Below, piece by piece: positions 24,722 through 37,618 of a DNA stretch of 64,000 bases. Numbering within the stretch: the first letter of the stretch is position 1; every line of letters starts with the position of its first letter. The notes beneath the pieces were generated by a model. That model did not search any database. It was not told where the DNA came from and was given only the letters and a program-made list of their open reading frames with translations. This DNA is from Larix kaempferi. Taxonomy: Eukaryota; Streptophyta; Pinopsida; Pinales; Pinaceae. The stretch lies in NCBI GenBank assembly GCA_027924585.1, contig BSBM01000320.1, positions 434,001 to 498,000 of the forward strand, read 5' to 3'. The position numbers and the translations under genes are program-made.

Positions 24722-25229
24722 GCATGGTTCAGATGTGGATGTGGCTTGGAAACGTGTTTCTTACCACAGGGAACACGTTTCCTACACATGAGATGCATAT
24801 GTATGCCCCAAAACACATTTCTAGGCCATACGGAATGCGCTTATGTGTTTCAGTACGGAAACATAGGGGGTGCAACACTGTACCCCACATTTCCTACAAC
24901 ATAGTATTGGAATAACAATAGGAAAACTACCTCGTCCTGATGAAGATGTTTGTGAAATTATGATCATCTTTGGGATATTGACCTTTTGTCGAAGTTTTTC
25001 CTAGTGGAGGTGTTCCACTTTCTTTATCTATTATAAATTTCTTATTTCAAGTCGGCCTTGTTCTATTACATATCATTATTGTCTATGATCTCTTGGATTT
25101 GGGATTCATTGTGAAGATATAGTGGGTGCATATATTCTAGGGGTTCTTCGTACTTGTGGTGCACACTATGGAAAAACAAATTACTTGACCACCCATCTTA
25201 GGTTGAAAAGTTGGTCTGAGTGACTGGTA
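24722..25229. other. Unassigned flank of Copia-2
   Basis: No gene was recognised. The first 180 bp repeats GAAACGTGTTTC and ACACGTTTCC words resembling the left flank of Copia-2, so it is probably the other half of the split repeat. Confidence 0.4.
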
Positions 25230-25876
25230 GATCCACTTGGAGCACCAAACATCTATTAGCTTTTACTAATCCCAGACCCGATCTTCAATCTCGAATAATT
25301 TACAACAATCATTAACTAAAAACACACTAAAATCCCAACTATTTATGCAACGAAAAAACACAGGAAATCACATTCACATTTGACATTTATTTATCCTGGA
25401 AAACCCCAACTGGGGAAAAACCAGCAACAAATGATTTTTATTAAGATAAAAATCCCAGGTTCCCTTCCTAGCAAAATGGCCCACTGAGGAATTACAATGA
25501 TAGAATGCTAGCCTTCAAACCTCAAGATCGGTCCTTCGATCTTGTTGGTTCCTAAACCTCAGCTTCCCCTTGCTACTTTCCTCTAACCCTGCCCCTGCAC
25601 TTGCACACTTGGTCGAAAGTCCGTCTCCAACCAATTAATGAGATCTCACTCACTCTGTGTGACTGTTGTGTCACCCCCTCTCACCTAAGCTACCTTTTAT
25701 AACATTACAGAATGCAAATACCTTCAGCCAATACTACGGGCTACCAAATACCATGGGCCCTCTAGATCACTTTACATAAAGTAATTACAGAAGTACATTC
25801 ACTTTAATAGTTCACTTTACTAAAGTGAATCTCCTAAGCCTGAGAGTCATTAATGACGATTTCCACCTGTTAGACA
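25230..25876 (-). repeat. Probable Copia LTR fragment, minus strand
   Basis: Read on the minus strand, it has a TATA box (GTTATAAAAGG, + coordinates about 25691-25703) and, downstream, GGTTTTTCCCCAGTTGGGG followed by GGATAAATAAA. The Copia-1 LTR at 11639 has the same kind of text in the same position. TGTCTAACAGG at 25876 could be the LTR start. No matching target duplication was found, so the limits are approximate. Confidence 0.5.
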
Positions 25877-26636
25877 CAGAACCTATGGAAGTACCTGTTT
25901 GATGCTACAAAAATCAACAACATCAAAGATGATGGTTGCACATATGATAGAGATATAGCTGGCATTGGACCACATAACATGGGCGCAGTAGAGTATGTAA
26001 CAGGGAGTGCTTGTTGGTTTATTGTAGGACTCATTTGAGCATTTGGAACATACACATGAGTGGTGTAATGAGATTGTGACAGCATGGATGCATATAAATC
26101 TCACAATAAATTTGCATTGAATGTGGATTGGCATGCACAGATAGTTGCATTTGAAAATCATACTGAAACTCAGACTTGGGAGGATACTTGTATGTCCATT
26201 GAAAAGTCTACCATGCTAAACTGCCTCCCTTCAAAAACAACTTGAACATTGTTGCGGATGATATGTTTGTTTGCTTGGCCCTCACCTAGGTCCTTTGTGT
26301 GGCCACATATGCTTGTGTGTAAATGCATTTGTGTGAATAATAATAAGAGTAAGATACCCCAATGTATAAATGATTGACATGGCTTCTGCCACGATAACTC
26401 CTTTCTTTGTGCATTGAAGTAAAGACACCAACTCCCAAAGAAGCATCGTAGGTGAAAGCGAGAGCACTCCAAGTACTGAAGTGTCATGACAGTATGATAG
26501 CCCTGAGACATGTATATGTGATCTGTGTTGCATGTATTAATTGCTCATATTTTAGAAATCATCGGTTCTAATACATGGATTGTGCTACAGATACAAAATA
26601 GAGGGGCATTGGATTTTGTGCATTGCAATATCATGC
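25877..26636. other. Unassigned DNA
   Basis: Only short overlapping ORFs with no recognisable domain are present, and no repeat structure was seen. Confidence 0.4.
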
Positions 26637-26865
26637 TGTCCAAATCCAGGTGGAGGGGCTTTAGCCTATGTCTTGTAAAATAAATTGCAATATATAACCA
26701 TAAAATAAACAAAGGTCTATACACAAAGAGACCATAAACAACAAGGTGTACTATATGGCCCTGGTTGAAGGGCTAGAAACAGCTGTAGAATATGGGGTGA
26801 ATGAAATTGCTGTTTTTATGAATTCGCAACTTATTATTGACCAAATGACAGAGCATACAAAATAA
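26637..26865 (+). pseudogene. RNase H-like (RVT_3 type) fragment
   Basis: A short reading NPGGGALAYVL (about 26643-26675) is followed, after a broken stretch, by NNKVYYMALVEGLETAVEYG and then NEIAVFMNSQLIIDQMTEHT to a stop at 26863-26865. This is the order of an RNase H fold with the Gly-rich first strand, a YMALVEGL helix where Glu is catalytic, and an MNSQL strand where Asp is usual (here Asn). It could come from a Gypsy-type RNase H or a stand-alone plant RVT_3 protein. Frames are broken. Its 3' end abuts the segment duplicated at 44738. Confidence 0.5.
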
Positions 26866-28260
26866 TTTTATTTTTTATTTTTGATTTGGTGATGCTTAAG
26901 GCTCGTGTGTAACTCTATGCTACTCTATGCTTATGAGGCATCAACATTCTCCATGCTCATTAGGCATCAACATTCTCATTATACTTAAAAGGTCCACATC
27001 AACGACATAATGAGGTGTATGTTGTTAGAGGTTATTTCCCATAAAGAATTGTACCGGCCCCAAATTCAGGCACGGGAGTCACTGGAATAGAGCCAAAAGA
27101 ACCCGACCAACTCTTAAAAAGTAATTTAGTACCACTCTATCACGTGGAACACCATGGAAGCTGTTTAAGCTTTGAATTCCACTCTTAGTTGAAATTTTAA
27201 GGATCACAATACACAGGCATAACTTTAAGCCATTCACCAAGGTTCCACTCTCGCTGTGATCTACCTCAACTTCATGGCGCGAATTTCAAAGGGATGAGGC
27301 CAGAGACAAGCCCCATACGAGGATCCTCTCAGACCTTGCACCTAAACTAAAAGAAGTCAGCGCTTTGTAATGCAAGGGCATGTTTCGCAATGCACTTTCT
27401 CCCAACCAAAAACATAAAATATAAAATAAATAAGTTAAAAGAACTGTTACTTGGCACATTATTGCCACACTAAACCCTGAAGGGCATCGACATTCAAAAC
27501 TAAAGTTAGAACATCTCTTGAAGCAGAAAATAAACAGAAAACAGAATAATTGATTAATAACAATAATAAATAATAAATAAATAAAAACAGGTCCAAGTAT
27601 TGTTGAGCATTTACTCGAAAACCCTAAAGTTTCCCTTAACAGAACAGTCTGTGAGCAGTGACGCAATCGAGAAAAATTCCCAATAAATTCAAAGAAACTT
27701 ACTAGTTTCTTGGCTTTGTCTGATAAAGTACATGTGATGTTCTGCCACTGAAGTGTAACGGGAACAATCTTCCCATGGATTTCTTCGTCTTCGTTGTTCT
27801 CTTGATCTTCTTCCTTCCTGCCATCATCCTGGAATTGGGTTTTTCCAACAATCACAGGACCCGGCAAAGCAAATATACGAATCGCCAAAGCTGCCACTAT
27901 GGTTGCTAAAATTTTAGCAATGGGAGTAGCCATAGCCTGCCTGGTGAATAACCCAATTCTTTAATGATAAAAGCTAAGCAGCATAGAGAGCAAAGGGAGT
28001 ATGCGAGGAGATGAAGATACGATTAGAAGATAATATAATATAATCCTCGGGTAGAGATGGATGGCCAATCATTTGGGGTATTCTTTCGCTTAGGCTGAGA
28101 AACATGTGAAACAAGGTGGGTCAGAATATGGTAGGTGTGATGTTTGACAAATTTTGGAACGTTTAAGGTTGTTTTTGTCTCATGTAGGTTGGTTTGTGGT
28201 GTGTTCTAGCGTGAAGTTATGGGAGTTTGGTTACCTACGTTAGTTTGTCGTTGATTTGTC
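26825..28260. repeat. Segmental duplication, copy 1 (partner 44738-46245)
   Basis: Collinear matches run from CAACTTATTATTGAC through GAGGCATCAACATTCTCCAT, the ABCG exon and on to GGGAGTTTGGTTA upstream of it. The partner lies about 18 kb downstream in the same orientation. The copies have diverged by many substitutions and small indels. Confidence 0.85.
27703..27933 (-). CDS. First exon of an ABCG7-like half-size ABC transporter
   Basis: The 77-codon open exon starts MATPIAKILATIVAALAIRI, passes an acidic stretch and ends VPVTLQWQNITCTLSDKAKK-Leu. It is followed directly by a GTAAGT donor (27697-27702, minus strand), phase 0. The tail matches, from memory of the family, the segment just before the nucleotide-binding domain in plant ABCG7/WBC7 proteins, where a P/I-VTI-W-NITCSLSDK motif precedes the Walker A region. 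The hydrophobic start could be a targeting or membrane segment. Frame and donor are intact, but no downstream exon (Walker A, signature) was found at lower coordinates in the window. The gene is either broken here or continues past a very long, transposon-filled intron. Functional status is unknown. Confidence 0.65.
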
Positions 28261-28295
28261 TACGTTTGATGTGTGTGTGCCCTTTTAATATTATT

Positions 28296-28785
28296 ATTTA
28301 TGTGAAAATGTCAAATAAACTTTTTCATATTAATATTTTGTTTAATGGTGTTATTTAAAATATTTTAAATATGTTATAAGTAATTTATATATCAAAATAC
28401 ACATGATAAATGAGATAAAATTATTTATAAAAATCTTTATTAAAATCTTTGTTATATAAAAATATATTTTTATATGTATTTTTTTACTTCAATACTAAAT
28501 TATTTATCATTGTTGTGAGTTACAGGTCATTATAATTGTTATTTATGTGAAAATGTCAAATAAACTTTTTCATATTAATATTTTGTTTAAAGGTGTTTAT
28601 TAAAATATTTTAAATATGTTATAAGTAATTAATATATCAAAATAAACATGATAAATGAGATAAAATAATTTATAATAATCTTTATTAAAATCTTTGTTAT
28701 ATACAAATATATTTTTAGATGTATTTTTTTACTTCAATACTATATTATTTATCATTGTTGTGATTTACAGGTCGTTATAATTATT
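28296..28785. repeat. Tandem duplication, 245-bp period, two copies
   Basis: The block containing TGTGAAAATGTCAAATAAAC at 28301 recurs at 28546 and the match continues for about 240 bp with few differences. It is very AT-rich, with no coding content. Confidence 0.9.
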
Positions 28786-28927
28786 ATTTAGTATTTTTTT
28801 GGGGCTAAGTTCTATAAATTTTTGTTTTAACTATAGTTTAGTTATAGTTTAAAATATTGCTTATATTGAAGAAATTATTAAAAAAAATGTTTTTTAAAAA
28901 ATTTATTGGCTACATGACGTTGACATA

Positions 28928-29030
28928 GTCCTCGTTTTTTGGTGTCCAAGAGGGGTAGCGGGTTGATGTTAGGTCTTGTCCTTGCTTTTTGGTGCCCAAG
29001 AGGGGTAGCGGGATAGAGATCAGGCATGGT
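28928..29030. repeat. Tandem 50-bp repeat, two copies
   Basis: CCAAGAGGGGTAGCGGG with a preceding TTTTTTGGTG occurs at 28941 and 28991. The DNA from 28786 to 29333 holds nothing else recognisable. Confidence 0.75.
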
Positions 29031-30608
29031 GCACTCCAAGGCAATTAGTTCTTCAAGGTATTAGTTGGATTGTCATTTATTCGGTAGCTACAATAGAGGT
29101 GCATGCTGACAGGGATTTGGTAACGGGATATAGTTTCGAGGACTGGGTCACTTAAAGGCTCGGAGCAGAGATACAAGATTTTTCTGCATATCCCATTGTT
29201 AATGCATTGATTTACAAAGGTACAAGGCCAGGTGGTCCGTTCGTTTTCTACACTTGGTGCTTGCTCGCATCGTTAGGATTTATGTGCCCATGCCTGCGGG
29301 GGTAAACTACGTCAAGCCATCTCTAAAGTGTAAAGGGGTAATCTTGTTTGTGTAGCAAACGACGATTCACAGTATGCGTTGGTGGGTAATATTTATAGCA
29401 CCCAACAAAATAATTCTACAGCGTTCCATGAGAATCTAGATGTTGTTTTGGTATCCCTCTGCGCAAATCTCTCCGCAGACGGCTTTGCTACTTCAATGCA
29501 AAACAAAGCCAGCAAAATGGATCATGTGTATGGTCTTGTTGTGTGCCATAAATATTTAAGCACCAAGGAATGCTCAGAATGCTTCACAAACGCAGTGTCA
29601 CAATTAAACGCATATTGTGACCAATTTAAGGGTGGACTAATTCATCTCGACAGTTGTTTCCTCCGGTGTGACAATATTAATTTTTATGGACAGGTTGTTA
29701 ACGTTCGGGCTTCCTCTAGCTACTGTGACTCCAGGAATGACACTGCTCCACACACATTCTCTCAACCATCCCACGCCTTGTTGACACAAGTCATAAGGAA
29801 CGCTTCTGCAAATAACAGTTATGCGGCTAGCTCCGTTGATGTTGGCTACTTATATGGTCTTGCTCAATGTTGGCCCTTCCTAACAAATAGTAGTTGCCAA
29901 GAATGCTTTATTGAAGCTGATAATCAATTACTCATCTGTCTTCCCAGGAGTGGAGGTCGAGGTCTTGAGGCGGGATGTTTTCTGCACTACTCAACTTACT
30001 CATTTTTCCAGATTTCTTGTATGAGTTTTCAAGATTTGTTGCAACTATGTGTTGTTAGATGCTCATATAACATCTCCGTTGATTATTTGGTTTTCGTTTT
30101 AAATGCAACATCGCCAAATTTGGCATCCTATCAATCTCCAAATTTGACATCGTCGTTGGGCAAATCGTCACTGACACTATTGCCTATATTGTTAGGAAGC
30201 ACTGGTCGAACAACTATGATAGTGGTGTTGTGTTTGGTAATGTTATGTCAACATATTAGACATCGAAAGAGCTACCTTCCAAAAGGTGATTATATATCAT
30301 TGCTTGCAAACTGCATTGGCCAGATATCTTTGACTTTGTCATATTCAATCCTTATGGGAAAATTGTTGTTTTCATGCAAATGAGAATTTTTCCACAAGGG
30401 AAAACTTCAAGCAGGTTAATTTTGATTATGATGTCTTTAGAAATTCGATGGGAACTTTGATAGAAACAACATGCTTGCTAAAGGAGGATTCAGTGAAGTT
30501 TATAAGGTATAATATCAAAAGTGAATTTGATGGGTCTACTACATTAAATAAGTTGTTTGTTGATCAATTGTAATGCATTTCATAAGCAGGGAAGACTCCC
30601 AGTTGGAA

Positions 30609-32162
30609 TGTCACATCCTCGCCCATCGATCTGATCGACGATAGGGATGTGAACGACTTATGGGGATTTCTAATTTTTGCCCCCATGACCATATTACGAA
30701 ATTCGTAAGCATCTAAAATGCAAGTGCAAGTGCATAAATAAAAACACATCGAAAATAAATCTATCCACACACACATCATGTGTATATCAACATATTCAGC
30801 ACAGGAATAACCATAAAAATCAGACATAGTTAACACATCAATGGATTAACAAGTAAACACTTATCTTTTGAAATGAAGCGGTCCAAGCAACTAGCTATGG
30901 AAGAGCAGCGTTCCACCCAACCATAGGCACTTTGTCCGGCACTTTTATCTCTTTGTTGAGAGGCCACCCTTGAGCTGGGCTATGTATCCACTAAGGAGGA
31001 ACTACATAGGCTCACTCACAGCCATAGAAACATACTCTCATGCTAAGCCAGCACACAGTTGGGTTTATCAAGCATACCGAGAGACAAAGGAGGTGAATGC
31101 TATGCCAGTGAACTCAACCACAGAGCTACAAGCATCTCAATTGGTCTCAGACAACCTTGGCACCCAAAATACCTACCACACCCAACACGGGGAAGGTCCC
31201 ATTCTCCGCTACACAGTCCATCAGGCGCTCCTTCCCTCCAATGCTATTCAAGGTGGGCATAGAAAGGTCCAAGCTGCTAAACATTCAGATATATTTGCCT
31301 ACACTGGGTTTTCAAGCAATTCCAACCTCTAATATCTCTCATACATCAATGGTCTCTCGAATTCTCCGCTTTCTGGCCATACTAATTTGCAGTCACAAAA
31401 TTCAATTTTTGGGTTTCCAAATCTTGGTCTCCCACTGATTTTTGGGCTTCTAATACTCTCAAATTCACCCGAGGTTTCAGGTCTATGAATCCCCCCACTG
31501 GATTTCATGACCAACATGAGTTTCTGGGCATTTTTAACACTCTAAAACATGTATTTTTCTCAGGTTACGATTTCTATTGTTTCTCTTGTTGGGAATGCAT
31601 AACACGCTCAAAATTGCCCTCTGGTTTCCCAACAATGGAATGGGACGAAGGGAAACGAATCCCCATGAGATAAATTGACTTTTGGGTACCAAAAAATGGC
31701 CCATACTCAGCCATACAAATTTATGGGTTGTGCCCATGCTCCATTAAATTCATGAGTTGATTTCTCAGCTGCCTTCATACAACAAAAATAAATATCAGCA
31801 TGGAACTCCACTTAGGTAGTTGCTTACCATTTATGATTCATGGGTTCTTAGGATGACACTTGTAGACAAAGGATTTGATCCCACACACCCCTCTCCTCTC
31901 CCTAGTGGATAAACACAACCCCCTCATTTTTAGCTGCTTCCAAAGCCAGCTCTCATACATTTTATTTGTAATATAAATATTTACATGCTATTACATTTTT
32001 CCATGGCCAACTAACACATGTCCACAAAATATAAAATACTTTCCTTTATCATTCCAAGCATTTGGGGCCTTGGCCTTGAGCTCCACACTATGAATCATAC
32101 ATTACATGTTTACAATATTTACATTATCAAGCCAATATGATCTAAGGGTCAAAATGGGGGTA
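30609..32162 (-). repeat. 3' LTR of the 7-kb element (1554 bp)
   Basis: On the + strand it runs TGTCACATCC to AAAATGGGGGTA and matches 36066-37618 along its length. It lies on the purine-tract side, so it is the 3' LTR of a minus-strand element. Confidence 0.9.
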
Positions 32163-32167
32163 CTACA

Positions 32168-32180
32168 TTCCCCTCCCCAT
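32168..32180 (-). other. Polypurine tract of the 7-kb element
   Basis: On the minus strand ATGGGGAGGGGAA lies a few bases before the 3' LTR. The 5-bp gap (TGTAG) between the tract and the TACCCCC start is unusual. Confidence 0.65.
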
Positions 32181-32499
32181 TGGAATAACATTGTCCTTGG
32201 TGTTCACATGGTTTACCTGCCTCATTAAATTCTTTCTTTAGTTGTTCATACTAAGATTTCCAGGACAACCACATTTCCAACTGCATCCTTAAGATGCATT
32301 TAGGGTCCTTTCATCTAGCAATACCTAAGCTCAAACAATGAGTCAATTCACATGTCAAATATGTTCTCATAAGAACAATCCCTTAACAAGATGTTTAGAA
32401 CCATAGCCGAAGCATATACACATGTATATTCACATTAAATCAACAAGTAGACGCAAAATAAACCAAATACTTATCTGCATAAGCATCTTCCTTTGGCTC

Positions 32500-33070
32500 C
32501 ACAAGTATCCCACTTTGACTTCATACAACTATGGCACCCACAAGACAAGGATGGTACCTCTTCTCTCCTATACAGTCCCTTGAGCATACCCACCCCTTCC
32601 AGTCCTCTTCAGGGTGTGCATCGAAAGGTAACCAAGTTTCTGCAATCCTCGGATCACCTGTGCATACATATAATTCAAATGTTGAGCCAGCACGTTGGCT
32701 GCGCCACAACATTCAAATAACCAATGCCAAGCCAGTACATTGACTGGGTTTATCGGGCATTTCATTAACCAGTATGCTAATCCAGCTCTTCGAATGGGTT
32801 TATCAAGCATATAACAACCATTTCCAAGCTAGGACCTCTATTGTGTTTATCATGCAATAAAAAAAATACAACTATGTGGTTTCCTCTCCTATGCAAACCA
32901 ATGGTTCCCCTCTAGGAACTCCATAGGTAACTCATTTAACTGCAGACTAGTACGACCCCACAATACCCACTCACACAACACAAGGATGGTACCCCTTCTC
33001 TGCTACACAGTCCCTCTGGTGTACCCATCCCTCCAGTGCTCTTCAGTGTACACGTAGAAAGGTTACCAAT
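32500..33070 (-). repeat. LTR-like modules inside the 7-kb element
   Basis: A module of about 100 bp (CACAAGGATGGTACC, then TACACAGTCCCT, then a CATCGAAAGGT-like end) occurs at about 32525-32640 and 32965-33065. It resembles the stretch near 31170-31275 and 36608-36722 in the two LTRs. The rest of the internal region (33070-36046) shows no recognisable coding. Confidence 0.6.
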
Positions 33071-36046
33071 ACCCATGCTCTTACTGGATTCAATAGCACT
33101 GCGGAGAGACAAGCACATGTAAGGAATTTTTACAGGTTTTCTCAATCCCAAGCCACTCTTGGCATTCTTTTACATTTTCAACTTTAGCAACCAACATATG
33201 CCCCACTGGCATAATTTCACCGTCACACATGCATTACATACAAGCATGCAACTCACATGAGATATCATCAAAAAATTTAAACAAAATTTAAAGTTGAAGC
33301 AATACATGTTCCATCTCATTGCCATGAGATATTTATCATAATAATTTCATTTATAAATTCTCAATTATGTTTTGTACGGAAACCAAATTTCACAAACATG
33401 AGGTCCTTCTCATGATGTTTGGCTTGCAAGAAATAAAACATGGTCTTCCCGCAATGTGTCCTCCTAACACAATTCACAAACAACCAAACAGTCAATAACA
33501 TTAATAATCAAATTCAAATCTGAATTTACGATTCTATCTCCTACAAGGATTATATTTATTTAACTATGAGGCCATCCTCATATTGTTTAGCTCTTGTATA
33601 TATGTGGTAACATTCTGTCCCTGACGGTTTTATGGTTGTTTTCATAACCTGGACATCAACCTACAACATGTCCTCTTGGCATAATTCTATATCATCCAAA
33701 CAATCATTAGAAAGTTTTTCAAATATGCTTCCTACATAAATAAGATTTCACAACCATGAGATCCTTCTCGTAATGTTTGGCTTTTTTCACATGGTAACTT
33801 CCAGTCTTTAGCATGGACTTACAAAACATTGCCATACCCAAGACAATTCTACCCGCAATATGAATTTTCAATTCAGCCAAACAAGTTGTTAGTACACATG
33901 CATATAATCTTTTCATGGCAACATTTACATTAGTCACCGGAGTGCTCTCAGAATTATAACACACTATAATTCAAACACTATCAGTTGTTAATATTTCAAT
34001 TGCAATGAAATATGTTCATTTTATATGCATAATTATCACAATAAAATGCAAGATGCAGTCACATTATATGTGCAATCAAATAAAATTTTAAATACTCATG
34101 ATTGCACAGTCATATCCTTTCATACAACTTTGTCCTCTCAACAGATCATTCTGGTAGGCCATCAAACATGACTACCTTCTTCATGCAATTATTTCCCCTG
34201 CATCCATAACAGCTCATGGAAGGTTCTTCGAATTATCAATAATTCTATCATTTCATCTATTAGTGAATGACAATGAAGTATACACCACAATCATGTATTC
34301 ACAAAATGCATCTTAACATATGTACCCACACATATGCATGCATAACCACAGATTTACAAAATACTTTAGTGCACACTCACTCATCGCCCACAATGCACTA
34401 CATCATTGCTCTAAAACATTTGTGTGCCTACACATGTGTCCTACCATGGTAAGTTGGAAATCCTATCCAATGCCTCAACACAATACTCAACCATCTCCCC
34501 AGTCACTTGGTTAACTATTTGGGGCCTTCCTTCTTCACTCGAACACAACATAGGGAATTCACTCACTCCCTTTGTGTTGGCAAAGAGGTTTTATCCTATA
34601 TTAACACCAATAGGGAGTTCATGGGATACTTGTCGGGCACTGCAGGATTCCCAACCCAACATCCTCATGGTCTCACACATGGCATGCTCTTATTTATTAG
34701 GAATGCATTCAAAATTTTAAACAGACACATGGTATAAGGCTGTTTGCACTTACTACGCCATGCCTCACCATACCCTGTGGTATGCCATTCACATAAATGC
34801 ATTCAATATTACATGCATACCATTTAATGTTGATTAAAACATGCTTGAAGGGATTCTTACCCATCCTCTTTCAACACTTATATAATCAGCATAAATAAAA
34901 CATTACCTGCATGTTTGCCATCAACATATCTAATGTTATATGATTAGTTTACCTCTTACTAAGGACTACACAATCCTTCCACCAACCTCATTATCATGAA
35001 TTTGTTGCTCCATCATTTCCTCACAAGGTTGTTGGCCACGTGCAACAACATCCTCAACAAATTCATCCACATCTATAACGTCTATGTTCAAATAATCATC
35101 ATCAACCACAATAATTATCATAAGTGGCTCATTGCATATGAAAAATCACACTGCTTTTACCAATTTGCAACATCATGTGTATGCACAAGCATATTTGCAT
35201 GCACTATGCATTATCTCATAATATGCACCTGTCGACCTTTCTTCGCTGTCTATTCCTCAAGGCACATATTTGGCAACCCCACGGACGTGCACCAACAACT
35301 GATGACCGTCGACCACCGTGCACCTTTTTGTTTGCCGTGCATATGGTCCTTTCTTCGTGGTACTGCCATGAAATCCTCCCCGCAGACTCTTCCCCACTGC
35401 TCCCGTGGAATTTTCTCCACGGATTCCCACAACTTCTCTTCGTGGTACCCCCATGGATGCACGCCGACGACTGGAAACTGACGTTGAACGACGATCGACG
35501 TAGATCTACACTCTGCGATGCCTGCAAATTGTGGACATCGTCTACCTGCATTTCTTTCTAGCATGGCTGGTCCATGTCATACCCCTCTCATCCACATGCA
35601 CAGATAGGGTCCACTTCAAACTTTCCCAATTTGTCATTGTTCAAGTGGTAACAACTCACTAAGAAATTAGTTTTGTAAAAGCTATTGTTGGATTCATTGC
35701 TAATCAAAATCGAACACATGGATAGACAATATATGCCCAATGGATTTCCCACTCTCCATTATCCTGTGTGCAATTTGTAGATGCGTTGTGAACCATAATC
35801 GTTGATCATGATTTCTTCTCTCTGCTAATAAATCTGTAAGATCAAAATTTTCCCAACTTCCTCAATTCAATCCGTTACTCCTATCGGAAGCATACATATT
35901 AAATTCAAGGGATTCACGAAGGCACCATCTGTCAATTTAAAACCATGATTTTAACCAAAACATTATCATCACTTCATGTGCAACTCCGGTGCTCTTCCTG
36001 TGAGTGTGGATTTTGGATTAAACAACCCCAATGCTGCAACCATTCA

Positions 36047-36057
36047 CTCTGATACCA
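36047..36057 (-). other. Primer binding site of the 7-kb element
   Basis: On the minus strand it reads TGGTATCAGAG, the initiator methionine tRNA match, 8 bases from the end of the 5' LTR. Confidence 0.85.
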
Positions 36058-36065
36058 CTCTATCA

Positions 36066-37618
36066 TGTCTCTTCCCATCGATCCAACTGATGATGGGGAC
36101 GTGAACGACTTATAGGCATTTTTAGTTTTCGCCCCCACGGCCATATAATGAACTTCATAAGTATCTAAAATGCATGTGTAGGTCCATAAATAAAAACACA
36201 GCGGAAATAAATCTATCCACACACACATCATGCGTATATCAACATGTTCTTCACAGGCATAACCATACAAATCAAACACAATTAATACATCAATGGATTA
36301 ACACGTAAACACTTATCTTTTGAAATGAAGTCGTCCAATCAACTGGCTATGGAAGAGTAACGTTCCACCCAGTCATATGCACTCTGTCCAACACTTTATC
36401 TCTTTGTTGAGAGGCCACCCTTGAGCTAGGCTATGTGTCCACTGAGGAGGAACTACACAGGCTCACTCACAGCCATAGAAACATACTCTCATGCTAAACC
36501 AACACACAGCCGGGTTTACCAAGCATACCGAGAGGCAAAGGAGGTGAATGGTAAGCCAGTGAGCTCAACCACAAAGCTACATGCATCTCAATTGGTCTCA
36601 GTGAGCCTTGGCACCCACAATACCTACCACATCCAACACAAGGAAGGTCTCATTCTCTGCTACACAGTCCCTTAGGTTCCCCTTCCCTCTAGTGCTATTC
36701 GGGGTGGGCATAGAAAGATCCAAGCTGCTAAACCTCAAAGATATTTGCATGCACTGGGTTTATCAAGCAATTCCAACCTCTAATATCTTTCATACATCAA
36801 TGGTTTCTCGAATTCTTCGCTTTCTGGCTATAATAATTTGCAATCATGAAATTCAATTTTCGGGCTTCCAAATCTTGGTTCTCCCACGGATTTTTTGGAT
36901 TCTAATACTCTCAAATTCGTCCCAGGGTTCAGGTCTATGGATCCCCACTATATTTCACGACCAACACAAGTTTCAGGGCGTTTTTAACACTCTAAAACAT
37001 CCATTTTCTCATGTTACAGTTTTTGTTGTTTCTCTTGCTGGGAATGCATAACACACTCATAATTGCCCTCTGGTTGCCCAACAATGGAATGGGGATGAAG
37101 GGAAAAGAATCCCCAGCAGAGAAATTTACTTTTGGGTACCAAAAATTGAGCCCATACTTAGCCATACGAATTTATGGGTTGTGCCCATGCTCCATTAAAT
37201 TCATGAGCTGATGTATCAACTGCCTTCATACAACAGAAATAAATATCAACATGGAACTCCACTTAGGTAGTTGCTTACCATTTATGGCTCATGGGTTTTT
37301 AGGACGACACTTGGAGACAAATGATTTAATCCCACACAACCCTCTCCTCTCCCTAGTAAATAAACATAACCCCCTCATTTTTAATTGCTTCCATTGCTAG
37401 CTCTCATACATTTGATTTGTATTATAAATATTTACATGCATCACATTTTTCCATGGCCGACTGGCACATGTCCACAAAATATAAAATACTTGCCTTTATA
37501 ATTATAGGCATTCACTAGCGAGGCCTTGGCCTTGAGCTCCACACTAGGAATCATACATTACATTTTTACAATATTTACATTATCAAGCCAATATGATCTA
37601 GGGGTCAAAATGGGGGTA
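36066..37618 (-). repeat. 5' LTR of the 7-kb element (1553 bp)
   Basis: On the + strand it runs TGTCTCTTCC to AAAATGGGGGTA and ends exactly at the TGGAA target duplication. It matches 30609-32162. Confidence 0.9.

Larger units (their letters stand above)
30609..37618 (-). mobile_element. Non-autonomous LTR retrotransposon (7010 bp) inside the CRK exon
   Basis: Two LTRs (30609-32162 and 36066-37618) enclose 3.9 kb of internal DNA, and TGGAA is duplicated at 30604-30608 and 37619-37623. On the minus strand a TGGTATCAGAG primer site lies next to the 36066 LTR and a GGGGAGGGGAA purine tract next to the other, which fixes the orientation. No gag, protease, integrase or polymerase reading is visible, only short overlapping ORFs, so it must have relied on another element's proteins (a LARD-like element). 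On the minus strand the LTR runs TACCCCC...GACA, so it opens with TA, not TG. The LTRs differ visibly (perhaps 85-90% identical by eye), making it older than Copia-2. Confidence 0.9.

Noticed and set aside
27286-27702. Open frame continuing the ABCG exon for another 138 codons
   Set aside because: It begins exactly at a GTAAGT donor, loses similarity to the transporter there, and the duplicate copy keeps the same donor. It is intron read-through.
30970-31332. 120-codon ORF in one LTR of the 7-kb element, with a similar ORF at 36433-36675 in the other
   Set aside because: The similarity follows from the two LTRs being copies. The ORFs are antisense to the element, differ in length and have no domain.
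35175-35564. Several overlapping ORFs (both strands) inside the 7-kb element
   Set aside because: Three or more frames are open at once over a GC-richer patch, none shows a gag or pol motif, and overlap like this suggests composition rather than coding.
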